Below, piece by piece: positions 8,410 to 16,682 of a stretch of 64,000 nt of DNA. The stretch is from the NCBI GenBank assembly GCA_965215845.1, contig CBDCEL010000004.1, forward strand, positions 2,790,001 to 2,854,000, read 5' to 3'. The translations under genes were made by a program, and so were the position numbers. Numbering within the stretch: the stretch's first letter is position 1; every line of letters begins with the position of its first letter. The stretch is from Aurantibacter_A sp965215845 (GTDB lineage Bacteria; Bacteroidota; Bacteroidia; Flavobacteriales; Flavobacteriaceae). A model generated the notes under the pieces. The model searched no databases. It had not been told where the DNA came from and saw only the letters and a list, made by a program, of their open reading frames with translations.

Positions 8410-9954
8410 ATGAAGAATTTTCTATTTGTTTCCGCCGAAAACGATGCTTTGGAAAAGTGCAAGGCAGGTGGTATGGGCGACGTTGTTCGCGATGTTCCCA
8501 GGGAGATTTCCAATAGGGGAGACAAGGTACATGTTGTCGTTCCTTCCTACTCTCGATTACACCAGCAGGGCAAGCTTTTGAAAACCCTTGATTTTGATTT
8601 GAGGGGCACTACCTACAGCGCAGAGCTTTATGAAGTACCCCCTAAAAAGGAATTCAAGAACCTGAAACACTATGTAATCCATCATCCGGAAATCATGGCC
8701 GGTGAAATTGGCCATATTTATCATGACGACCCCAAGGAACCATTTTTTTCAGACTTTATAAAGTTTACGGTATTCTGCACCGCCGTTGCCGAAGCGATAA
8801 AGCAAAAGGTTTTTGGCAAATTGGATATTGTGCATCTACATGATTGGCATACCAGCATCTTGTTGTTTTTGAAAACCTTTGATCCTACTTATAAGACGTT
8901 GAAAAAAGTTCGATTCGTCTATTCCATACATAATTTGGCCATTCAGGGAATACGCCCTTTCGAAAACAACTATTCCTCGGTGCGAAATTGGTTTCCCACA
9001 ATCAATTATGACGAAAAAAAATTGATGGATTATCGTTACCAAGATTGCATCAATTTGATGGCAGTGGGAATCCGATTGGCAGATGCGGTACATACGGTTT
9101 CGCCATCCTATAAAAAGGATGTGTTATTACCAAGTGCGCCCCCTGAATTTATCGGCGGTGAAAGTCTTGAAAAAGACCTGCAAATGTCTGAGAAAGAGGG
9201 TAGGCTTTTCGGAATTCTAAACGGCTCGAATTACAAGAACATCCGCGAGGCGGAAAAAGGTTTGCTATATCGTAATACGGTTATTGCCTTGTTCAGATGG
9301 CTTCAGCAAGAGGATAAAAAATACAAGGCGGACTTTTTGGCCCATACGGGTGAAAAAATCATGGAATATATCATCAACGAAAGACCAAAATTCATTGCTT
9401 CAAGTGTGGCAAGGTTGACCGAGCAGAAATTCTATTTTGTAAAAAGGTCGCCAGAGGCCTTTGTAAAAATCCTTAAGAGCATTGAAAAAATTGGAGGAAT
9501 ATTTATGCTATTGGGTACAGGTGCACCAGAATACGAAGAAACTTTTCGCCAGCTCAGTTACGAGAACAAAAACTTCATTTTTACGAACGGGCAGTCCGAA
9601 GATTTGATCGATTCAATTTATTTGGAATCCGATCTTTACTTTATGCCCAGTCTTTTCGAACCATGTGGGATTAGCCAAATGCTTGCCATGCGAAACGGAA
9701 ATCCATGCTTGGTTCATGATACCGGAGGCCTGAAAGATACCGTCGAACATATGAAGACCGGTTTCAGCTTTGACGGAAAAACCTATGATCAGAAAATCAA
9801 GAATATGGTAAAAGTATTCAATCAAGCGTTGGATATCTATTCGAACGACAAACCAAAATGGGAAACGATACAGAAAAATGCGAAAGCCATGCGATTCACA
9901 TGGGAGAAATCACTTGATGCCTACTATGAGCAGCTTTATGCCCTGGAGAGTTAA
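8410..9954 (+). CDS. glgA: Glycogen/starch synthase (GT5 family)
   Basis: A 514-residue glycosyltransferase that should extend alpha-1,4-glucan from ADP- or UDP-glucose. The N-terminal Rossmann half has the family's Lys-Gly-Gly loop in variant form (KAGGMGDVVRDVP), then HLHDWHTS and SIHNLAIQG. The C-terminal half has the sugar-nucleotide motif ARLTEQK and the catalytic Glu motif SLFEPCGISQMLAM, followed by DTGGLKDTV. All expected catalytic positions appear present, though the N-terminal loop is divergent. It has its own surroundings: the eno terminator upstream and a separate promoter for gltA downstream. No other glycogen genes are nearby. Its place between eno and gltA looks like an insertion into a conserved core block. 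Confidence 0.85.
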   Translation: MKNFLFVSAENDALEKCKAGGMGDVVRDVPREISNRGDKVHVVVPSYSRLHQQGKLLKTLDFDLRGTTYSAELYEVPPKKEFKNLKHYVIHHPEIMAGEIGHIYHDDPKEPFFSDFIKFTVFCTAVAEAIKQKVFGKLDIVHLHDWHTSILLFLKTFDPTYKTLKKVRFVYSIHNLAIQGIRPFENNYSSVRNWFPTINYDEKKLMDYRYQDCINLMAVGIRLADAVHTVSPSYKKDVLLPSAPPEFIGGESLEKDLQMSEKEGRLFGILNGSNYKNIREAEKGLLYRNTVIALFRWLQQEDKKYKADFLAHTGEKIMEYIINERPKFIASSVARLTEQKFYFVKRSPEAFVKILKSIEKIGGIFMLLGTGAPEYEETFRQLSYENKNFIFTNGQSEDLIDSIYLESDLYFMPSLFEPCGISQMLAMRNGNPCLVHDTGGLKDTVEHMKTGFSFDGKTYDQKIKNMVKVFNQALDIYSNDKPKWETIQKNAKAMRFTWEKSLDAYYEQLYALES

Positions 9955-10029
9955 ATATTCGATCAATTGCAATCGAGTTAAACTGCCTAAAAACTTATTG
10001 TTGATCATTGAATAAATGAGACGAGTTCA

Positions 10030-10060
10030 TTGTTAACATGGCCCCTTTTCCGTAAATTTA
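10030..10060 (+). promoter_or_regulatory. Candidate gltA promoter
   Basis: TTG at 10030-10032, a 20-bp spacer, then TAAATTTA at 10053-10060. The latter matches the Bacteroidota -7 box TAnnTTTG at seven of eight counted positions. It lies 31 nt before the gltA ATG. The spacing fits the 17-23 bp known for flavobacterial promoters. Confidence 0.55.
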
Positions 10061-10091
10061 CGGTTCGTTAAACAACAAGAAAATTAGAAGA

Positions 10092-11378
10092 ATGTCAGAC
10101 AAAGCCACACTTGAATTTGAGGGTAATACATATGAATTTCCAGTTATCAGAGGTTCTGAAGATGAACCGGCCATTGATATAAAGACACTGAGAGGTTCTA
10201 CAGGTGGCCTTATCACTATTGATCCGGGTTACAAGAATACAGGGAGTTGCGAAAGCGCCATTACTTTTCTCGACGGTGAAAAGGGGATATTGAGATATCG
10301 TGGCTATTCCATAGAAGACCTTGCGGAAAAGGCCGATTTTTTAGAGGTAGCCTATTTGTTGATTTTTGGTGAATTGCCCAACAAAGAACAACTGGCGGCA
10401 TTTCATATCGATATCAAGAACGAATCACATGTTGATGAGGAAATGAAAAAGATCTTGGATGCCTTTCCCAAGTCGGCCCACCCCATGGGGGTACTGTCCT
10501 CTTTGACAAGCGCACTGATAGCTTTCAACCCGGTCTCGGTCAACGTGACCTCGAAAGACGCCATGTACGGGGCAATTGTTCGCATTTTGGCCAAGTTCCC
10601 GGTGTTGGTCGCTTGGACCTTGAGAAAGATAAAGGGTCTGCCCCTTGAATATGGTGATGATAATTTGGGATATGTCGAGAACATTCATAAGATGATGTTC
10701 AAGAAACCAAGCAAAGAATATGAAAAGAACAAAGTCGTTATCGATGCCCTCGATAAACTTTTGATTTTACACGCCGATCATGAGCAAAATTGTTCCACAT
10801 CGACGGTCAGGATCGTGGGATCTTCCCATGCCGGACTTTTTGCCTCGCTTTCGGCAGGTATCTCGGCACTATGGGGGCCCTTGCATGGTGGTGCGAATCA
10901 GGCCGTACTTGAGATGTTGGAGGCGATAGCGGCAGACGGCGGTGATACCAAAAAGTATATGGCAAAGGCCAAGGATAAGGAGGACCCTTTCCGTTTGATG
11001 GGATTTGGCCACCGCGTTTACAAAAATTTTGATCCACGGGCGAGGATCATCAAAAAGGCCGCTGATGAGGTTTTAGGCGATTTAGGTATTGAAGACCCGA
11101 TATTGGATATTGCCAAAGGACTTGAAAAAGAGGCCTTGGAAGATGAATATTTTGTGAAGAGAAAGTTGTATCCTAATGTTGATTTCTATTCGGGCATTAT
11201 TTATAGGGCCTTTGGCATACCTGTGGAAATGTTCACCGTAATGTTTGCCCTTGGTCGCTTGCCCGGTTGGATTGCCCAATGGAGGGAGATGCGATTGAGA
11301 AAAGAACCAATCGGCAGGCCACGACAAATTTATACGGGTGAAAATCACAGGCCGTTTGTCGATCTCGACCTAAGGTAG
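10092..11378 (+). CDS. gltA: Citrate synthase
   Basis: A 428-residue type II citrate synthase that condenses acetyl-CoA and oxaloacetate at entry to the TCA cycle. The active-site segments are all visible: GPLHGGANQAVLEMLE (His), MGFGHRVYKNFDPRA (His/Arg) and VDFYSGIIYRAFGIP (Asp). The N-terminal beta domain contains GLITIDPGYKNTGSCESAIT. Length is typical. It is preceded by a recognisable promoter and followed by a terminator, so it is probably monocistronic. Confidence 0.97.
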   Translation: MSDKATLEFEGNTYEFPVIRGSEDEPAIDIKTLRGSTGGLITIDPGYKNTGSCESAITFLDGEKGILRYRGYSIEDLAEKADFLEVAYLLIFGELPNKEQLAAFHIDIKNESHVDEEMKKILDAFPKSAHPMGVLSSLTSALIAFNPVSVNVTSKDAMYGAIVRILAKFPVLVAWTLRKIKGLPLEYGDDNLGYVENIHKMMFKKPSKEYEKNKVVIDALDKLLILHADHEQNCSTSTVRIVGSSHAGLFASLSAGISALWGPLHGGANQAVLEMLEAIAADGGDTKKYMAKAKDKEDPFRLMGFGHRVYKNFDPRARIIKKAADEVLGDLGIEDPILDIAKGLEKEALEDEYFVKRKLYPNVDFYSGIIYRAFGIPVEMFTVMFALGRLPGWIAQWREMRLRKEPIGRPRQIYTGENHRPFVDLDLR

Positions 11379-11402
11379 ATTGCTACCCTTATAAAAACAA
11401 TG

Positions 11403-11435
11403 AAGCTCTTTTAAATTTTAAAAGAGCTTTTTTTA
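11403..11435 (+). terminator. Rho-independent terminator after gltA
   Basis: A near-perfect inverted repeat AAGCTCTTTTAAA ... TTTAAAAGAGCTT with almost no loop, followed by a T tract. It begins 25 bp after the gltA stop. Confidence 0.92.
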
Positions 11436-11479
11436 TAATAAAGTGATTTCAACCAGTTGCTGGTTTTAAAAGAAAATGT

Positions 11480-12394
11480 ATGCTTAATCTAAATGTAAAA
11501 AATGAAATTTCAAGGCTCAAAGCCGTTGTTTTGGGTACGGCGAAAAGCTGTGGGCCCGTACCAAAGCCCGAAGATGCATATGACCCAAAATCTTTGGAAC
11601 ATATTTTGGCCGGTACGTATCCGAAAGAAGAGGATATGGTTTTGGAGATGGAGGCTTTTGCCGAGGTTTTTAAAAAATACGGAGTGGAAGTATTCAGACC
11701 GGAGGTTCTAAAAGACTGTAATCAGATTTTTTCTCGCGATATTGCCTTTGTCATCGAAAACAAATTGATAAAGGCCAACATATTACCGCACCGTGAAGAA
11801 GAGTTCGAGGCCATTTTGCATGTGTTGGAGTATATACACCCCGATAACATTTTATATCCCCCGGAAGAAGTACATATTGAGGGAGGCGATGTGATGCCTT
11901 GGCATGATCATATTTTTATTGGTACTTATACGGGCCACGACTATCCTGATTATATTACCGCAAGAACCAATTGGGAAGGTGTCGAGTATATCAAGGAAAT
12001 ATTTCCGAACAAAAAGGTGAAGTCCTTTGAACTGCGAAAATCGATTGAACATCCAAGGGAGAACGCACTTCATCTTGATTGTTGTTTTCAACCCATAGGT
12101 ATGGGCAAGGCCATTATTCATAAAAATGGATTCTTGGTCGAGGAAGAATACCAGTGGTTGGTCGATTTTTTTGGCAAGGAGAATGTTTTTGAGATTACCG
12201 CTGATGAAATGTACCAAATGTTCAATAATGTATTTTCGATTTCACCTGAAGTGATTGTATCTGAAAGAAACTTCACACGTCTAAACGATTGGCTACGGCA
12301 GCAAGGGTTCATTGTCGAGGAAATTCCATATGGAGAGATCTCGAAACAGGGCGGCTTGTTACGTTGTAGTACCATGCCACTTATACGTGAATAA
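11480..12394 (+). CDS. Arginine-deiminase-superfamily protein (dimethylargininase/amidinotransferase-like)
   Basis: A 304-residue member of the guanidine-modifying superfamily. Superfamily catalytic elements are visible: an Asp motif SRDIAFVIENK, an EGGD-type motif VHIEGGDVMPWHDH, a His motif ENALHLDCCFQP and a C-terminal nucleophile Cys in GGLLRCSTMPL. Family members hydrolyse or transfer guanidino groups of arginine derivatives. The substrate cannot be read from the sequence. The gene is followed 8 bp downstream by ctlX, another superfamily member, suggesting a common pathway in arginine or citrulline metabolism. It lies after the gltA terminator. Flavobacterial homologues are usually annotated as dimethylarginine dimethylaminohydrolase family. 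Confidence 0.82.
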   Translation: MLNLNVKNEISRLKAVVLGTAKSCGPVPKPEDAYDPKSLEHILAGTYPKEEDMVLEMEAFAEVFKKYGVEVFRPEVLKDCNQIFSRDIAFVIENKLIKANILPHREEEFEAILHVLEYIHPDNILYPPEEVHIEGGDVMPWHDHIFIGTYTGHDYPDYITARTNWEGVEYIKEIFPNKKVKSFELRKSIEHPRENALHLDCCFQPIGMGKAIIHKNGFLVEEEYQWLVDFFGKENVFEITADEMYQMFNNVFSISPEVIVSERNFTRLNDWLRQQGFIVEEIPYGEISKQGGLLRCSTMPLIRE

Positions 12395-12402
12395 AATCAT
12401 CG

Positions 12403-13338
12403 ATGAGTATTATGCAGATAACCAATACCATTTTAATGATTCGCCCTGTCAATTTTCGTATGAACGAGCAGACTGCGGTCAACAATTACTTCATGGAAGA
12501 TCTGAAAGTTCAGAATCAAACCATAAACAACAGAGCGCAAGAAGAATTTGACAACTTTGTTATAGCACTTCGTGAAAAGGGAGTTGATGTTGTCGTGGTG
12601 GAAGACAAAAAAGAAAGTGATACACCAGATTCCATTTTCCCGAACAATTGGATTTCATTTCATTCCAATGGCACCGTTGCAGTGTACCCCATGTTCGCCG
12701 AAAACCGCAGAAAAGAGCGTAGAGAGGATATTTTTGACATTCTGGAGGAACGTGGTTTTAGAATAGAGCGTATTGTTGATTATACCTCGGCGGAGGAAGA
12801 AGGTATTTTTCTGGAAGGCACTGGGAGCATACTTATGGATCGTGTTCACCAAAAGGCCTATTGTGCACTCTCGGAACGCGCTCACGAGGAACTTTTCATT
12901 GAGTTTTGTGAAGATTTTGATTGCTTCCCGGTCATATTCACGGCAAATCAAACAGTAGCTGGTGAGCGTCTGCCGATTTATCATACCAATGTGATGATGG
13001 CCATGGCAGAGACTTTTGCGGTCATATGTTTGGATTCAATCGACGATAAAAATGAACGAAAGGATGTAATCGACCACATTAAAAAGGATGGAAGGGACAT
13101 CATCGAAATAACCGAGGCACAAATGCATCATTTTGCCGGAAATATGTTGCAAGTTCTCGGGGCAGATAACAAGCGCTTTATGGTTATGAGTTCGGCAGCA
13201 TTTCATAGTTTAAGTCAAGACCAGATGCAAGCTATAAATGAACACTGCGAGATAATCCATAGCCCATTGGATACCATAGAGACCTGTGGTGGCGGTAGTG
13301 CACGATGTATGATGGCGGAGGTGTTTTTGCCCAAATGA
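12403..13338 (+). CDS. ctlX: Citrulline utilization hydrolase CtlX-like protein
   Basis: A 311-residue arginine-deiminase-superfamily protein matching the CtlX type. It opens with the family-like ITNTILMIRPVNFRMNEQTA, then has SIFPNNWISFHSNGTVAVYP, LEGTGSILMDR, LPIYHTNVMM and the C-terminal Cys motif GGGSARCMMAEVF. CtlX is linked to citrulline breakdown in other bacteria. That role here is inference from family. An alternative ATG lies three codons downstream (12412). It is probably co-transcribed with the superfamily gene ending at 12394. No substrate transporter is adjacent. Confidence 0.85.
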   Translation: MSIMQITNTILMIRPVNFRMNEQTAVNNYFMEDLKVQNQTINNRAQEEFDNFVIALREKGVDVVVVEDKKESDTPDSIFPNNWISFHSNGTVAVYPMFAENRRKERREDIFDILEERGFRIERIVDYTSAEEEGIFLEGTGSILMDRVHQKAYCALSERAHEELFIEFCEDFDCFPVIFTANQTVAGERLPIYHTNVMMAMAETFAVICLDSIDDKNERKDVIDHIKKDGRDIIEITEAQMHHFAGNMLQVLGADNKRFMVMSSAAFHSLSQDQMQAINEHCEIIHSPLDTIETCGGGSARCMMAEVFLPK

Positions 13339-13388
13339 TAAAGAAAGCACACTTTTTCGGAACCTAAATGCCGCCTTTTAGTTAGATG

Positions 13389-13409
13389 GCGGAACGGCGT
13401 CAGGCCTGC
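13389..13409. repeat. Dispersed intergenic element copy after ctlX
   Basis: GCGGAACGGCGTCAGGCCTGC shares most of its length with the rpsK-rpsD element (GCGGAACGG, a 2-nt insertion, CAGGCCT). It contains the palindrome CAGGCCTG. A weaker CCGCC/GGCGG pair just upstream (about 13371-13391) could form a hairpin at the ctlX 3' end. It lies between convergent genes. Confidence 0.4.
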
Positions 13410-13442
13410 TAAACTATCTCGTACATGGGGTTGCTTAAACCC

Positions 13443-13868
13443 TTAAATATCTTCAATTGAGGTCGGAGAATTGTTCGCCTTATGGTCAAGCAATTTTTTG
13501 AACCATTTCTGAATAGCTTTGGTATCTGAACGCACCTTGATAAAATAATGATCGCGATGAATGGAATATATGCCCAGGTCGCCCTTGTAAAGTGATAACT
13601 TGTAATAGGGAATGATAAGTGCAAAAGTTTCCAAAAGCGATCTAAACCTTACGATGATTCCCTTTGGCCTAAGTTCTATGTTGCACGAGTCGATATTATT
13701 GTCCAGAATCAGGAGGTTTCTAATTTCTATACTTGTTTCCGTAATGAACAATTTGGGAGAGCCGATGCCGCCCATTTTCCAGCGTTCCCTTAAGGTAAAG
13801 GGCTTACCTAATTCACTATCGATTTTTCGGGTGATTTTCTTGTCATTGTAAGAGACATTGAGCAGCAT
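13443..13868 (-). CDS. Hypothetical protein, 141 aa
   Basis: I do not recognise this protein. It is a mixed alpha/beta, soluble-looking protein without signal peptide, membrane segment or cysteine cluster. Visible segments include LRERWKMGGIGSPKLFI, LRPKGIIVRFRSLLETF and HRDHYFIKVRSDTKAIQKWF. The alternation of strands followed by a final amphipathic helix is reminiscent of PH-like folds, but that is a guess. I chose the ATG at 13868. A GTG seven codons upstream (13889) is possible, but a candidate -7-type box (TAACTTTA) sits almost on top of it. It runs convergent to ctlX and divergent from argS. Confidence 0.65.
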   Translation of the reverse strand: MLLNVSYNDKKITRKIDSELGKPFTLRERWKMGGIGSPKLFITETSIEIRNLLILDNNIDSCNIELRPKGIIVRFRSLLETFALIIPYYKLSLYKGDLGIYSIHRDHYFIKVRSDTKAIQKWFKKLLDHKANNSPTSIEDI

Positions 13869-13951
13869 GACATTCTTTTCGATGAGCACCTAAAGTTACT
13901 CAAAATACTACGTATTGGGCTATCTGTAATAACAAAAGCCCAAAAATTGAT

Positions 13952-13959
13952 TAGTTTTG
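13952..13959 (+). promoter_or_regulatory. -7 promoter box upstream of argS
   Basis: TAGTTTTG matches the Bacteroidota -7 consensus TAnnTTTG exactly and ends 19 nt before the argS TTG start. That supports the short leader and the non-ATG start. No TTG -33 element at the proper spacing is evident. Confidence 0.55.
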
Positions 13960-13978
13960 CGAGCTTAAAACCAAAGTT

Positions 13979-15766
13979 TTGAATTCTATCCAGAGCGTTT
14001 TAGAAGCCAAGGTCAAGGAAGCGGTTAAATCCATATTTCAGATAGATCTTTCCAAGGTCGAGTTTCAACCCACGCGCAAGGATTTTGAAGGTGATATCAC
14101 CGTTGTGGTTTTTCCGATACTCCGTTTTGTGAAGGGAAATCCTGAAGCGATCGGAAAACAAATTGGCGAATATTTACAGGCCGAGGTCAAAGAAGTTTCT
14201 TCCTTTAATGTAATCAAGGGTTTTCTAAACCTACTCATTGATGATGTTTTTTATCTTAATTTTTTCAATAGGATCAAAGACACGGAAGACTACGGCTATG
14301 TTCGCTCTGAAAACGATGCCGTGATGGTGGAGTATTCGTCACCGAACACCAATAAACCTTTGCACTTGGGCCACATACGTAACAACCTTTTGGGATATTC
14401 GGTCGCGGAAATTCTAAAGGCTTCCGGTAACAAGGTATACAAGACCCAGATCATCAATGATCGCGGAATACACATTTGTAAAAGTATGCTGGCTTGGCAG
14501 AAATTTGGCAAGGGCGAAACACCACAAAGTACAGGTTTGAAAGGGGACAAGCTGGTAGGGAATTATTATGTGGCTTTCGATAAAGTATACAAAGGGGAGG
14601 TTTTAAAATTGATCGCCGAAGGTTTGGACAAGGATGAGGCAGAAAAGAAAGCCCCAATTTTGTTGGAAGCACAACAAATGCTTAAGAAATGGGAAGCCGG
14701 GGACCAAGAAGTGGTATCCCTTTGGAAAAAAATGAACGTTTGGGTCTACGACGGTTTTGAGGAAACCTATAAAAATCTAGGGGTTGATTTTGACACACTC
14801 TACTATGAGAGCGACACCTATTTATTGGGAAAAGATTTCATCGCCGAAGGACTCGATAACGGCGTTTTCTTCAAAAAGGAAGATGGCAGTGTATGGATTG
14901 ATTTGACCGACGAGGGACTTGATGAAAAAATCGTCTTACGTTCCGATGGGACGGCCGTTTATATGACCCAAGATATCGGCACCGCAATTCAACGTGTAAA
15001 AGACTATCCTGACATTACTGGCATGGTCTATACCGTAGGCAACGAGCAAGATTATCATTTCAAGGTTTTGTTCCTCATCTTGAAAAAATTGGGTTTTAAC
15101 TGGTCGAAAAACCTTCACCATCTGAGTTATGGCATGGTCGATTTGCCAAGCGGAAAAATGAAAAGTCGTGAGGGTACGGTCGTCGATGCCGATGATTTGA
15201 TGGAAGACATGACCCGAACAGCGGCTGAAATTTCCAAAGAACTCGGAAAATTGGAAGATTATTCCGAAGAGGAAAAGGAAGAACTTTATAAAACAATTGG
15301 TCTAGGAGCGCTGAAATACTATATCCTAAAAGTAGACCCTAAAAAGCGAATCCTCTTTAACCCCGAAGAATCAGTGGATTTTCAAGGCAATACGGGGCCG
15401 TTCATTCAATACACCTATGCCCGAATTCAGTCGATTCAGAGAAGGGCAGACGAAATGAAAGTTCTCAGGTCGAGCAAAATCGATACCTCACTTGTGTTGC
15501 ATAAAAAGGAAAAAGAACTTATCAAGCAGATCCAACTTTTTCCCGAGACCCTTCAATTGGCTGCAGAGAATTATAGCCCTGCCCTAATTGCCAACTATGT
15601 TTATGAATTGGTAAAGGAATTTAATTCGTTCTATCAGCAAGTTTCTATTCTAGGGGAAAGCGATGAAAAGAAAAAGGTGCTTCGGGTCGAACTTTCAAAA
15701 AAGGTCGGCGAGGTCATACAATCTGCATTCGCACTATTGGGCATAGAAGTTCCCGAGCGTATGTAA
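13979..15766 (+). CDS. argS: Arginyl-tRNA synthetase
   Basis: A 595-residue class I aminoacyl-tRNA synthetase charging tRNA-Arg. The HIGH-type motif is in PLHLGHIRNN (about residues 127-136) and the KMSKS-type loop in SGKMKSREGTVV. The C-terminal anticodon-binding domain begins near GPFIQYTYARIQSI. The reading frame starts at TTG (LNSIQSVLEAKV-like N terminus, read as Met). No ATG lies in frame nearby, homologues begin at the same point, and a -7 box sits 19 nt upstream. It stands alone between a divergent hypothetical gene and the MtfA-like gene. Confidence 0.95.
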   Translation: MNSIQSVLEAKVKEAVKSIFQIDLSKVEFQPTRKDFEGDITVVVFPILRFVKGNPEAIGKQIGEYLQAEVKEVSSFNVIKGFLNLLIDDVFYLNFFNRIKDTEDYGYVRSENDAVMVEYSSPNTNKPLHLGHIRNNLLGYSVAEILKASGNKVYKTQIINDRGIHICKSMLAWQKFGKGETPQSTGLKGDKLVGNYYVAFDKVYKGEVLKLIAEGLDKDEAEKKAPILLEAQQMLKKWEAGDQEVVSLWKKMNVWVYDGFEETYKNLGVDFDTLYYESDTYLLGKDFIAEGLDNGVFFKKEDGSVWIDLTDEGLDEKIVLRSDGTAVYMTQDIGTAIQRVKDYPDITGMVYTVGNEQDYHFKVLFLILKKLGFNWSKNLHHLSYGMVDLPSGKMKSREGTVVDADDLMEDMTRTAAEISKELGKLEDYSEEEKEELYKTIGLGALKYYILKVDPKKRILFNPEESVDFQGNTGPFIQYTYARIQSIQRRADEMKVLRSSKIDTSLVLHKKEKELIKQIQLFPETLQLAAENYSPALIANYVYELVKEFNSFYQQVSILGESDEKKKVLRVELSKKVGEVIQSAFALLGIEVPERM

Positions 15767-15811
15767 ATTGCCTAAAAGACAATTTTAAAGGGGTTTCAGA
15801 GTTTTAGTCAT

Positions 15812-16624
15812 ATGTATTCTGAGAGGGTGTTGCAAATTCTGGTCTTATTGTATGTTGTAGCGCATTTTTTATATATCATCTACTACGCCCTAGGAGTTTA
15901 TCACATCAATCCTTTTATCAAACTTAAACCGCTTTTGCCGAACGAGAAGTTGTTTTTGGGTGAAAAGTTTCCGATTTACCACAAACTGCCCCAAAAAGTC
16001 AGGGAAAAATGTGAGAAACGTATTGCTTGGTTCAGAAGCAGAAAGAAATTCGTGTTCTATGGCAGCGTTGAGCGAAGGGAAGATTTGAAATTGCTGCTAA
16101 GCGCATCGGCCATTTTCATAACCATGGGGCTCAAAAATTATCGCATGTTGCGATCTGTGCTGAGAATTGTAATTTACCCCTCTCAATATTATTCCCGAAT
16201 AAATAAAAAGCATCATTTAGGGGAGTATAACCCTAGATTTAAATCGGTAATTTTATCCGCCGACAAAATATGGGAAGGTTTTGATATTCCCGACGACAAT
16301 ATCAACCTGGCCATACATGAATTTGCCCATGCCCTAAGCACTGAAATGATGGGAAAAAGTAGCTGGGAAGCGCGAAGGTTCAGAGTAGGCCTAAAAAAGA
16401 TAAAGTTACTTTTTTCAGATGATGATTTTGTTGTAAAGTTGGCTGCCTCAAGATATTTCAGGGATTATGGATATACGAACCTTCAAGAGTTCTTCTCCGT
16501 GGCCGTCGAAAACTATGTTGAGACCCCAAAAATATTCAAAAACGATTTTCCGGCTCTGTATGCGATACTTCAACGAATGTTGAAATTTGATTTTTTGCAA
16601 TTGCCGAAAATCATGAAAAACTAA
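15812..16624 (+). CDS. MtfA-like zinc metallopeptidase (M90-type)
   Basis: A 270-residue protein with an N-terminal hydrophobic segment (VLQILVLLYVVAHFLYIIYY, about residues 6-25) and a zinc-peptidase motif HEFAH in LAIHEFAHALSTEMM. Around the motif the sequence resembles the MtfA/M90 family: GSVERREDLKLLLSASAIF, YPSQYYS, then a downstream EFFSVAVENY segment with the third ligand Glu. E. coli MtfA is a cytosolic peptidase acting on the regulator Mlc. The membrane anchor here suggests a different location. Substrate is unknown. Upstream is argS and downstream the CCC transporter, each with its own spacing. Confidence 0.8.
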   Translation: MYSERVLQILVLLYVVAHFLYIIYYALGVYHINPFIKLKPLLPNEKLFLGEKFPIYHKLPQKVREKCEKRIAWFRSRKKFVFYGSVERREDLKLLLSASAIFITMGLKNYRMLRSVLRIVIYPSQYYSRINKKHHLGEYNPRFKSVILSADKIWEGFDIPDDNINLAIHEFAHALSTEMMGKSSWEARRFRVGLKKIKLLFSDDDFVVKLAASRYFRDYGYTNLQEFFSVAVENYVETPKIFKNDFPALYAILQRMLKFDFLQLPKIMKN

Positions 16625-16682
16625 AGGACCGATGGAACGGCCCATTATCATCTAAATCGTTTATCTTGTTAACGCATTTGCA

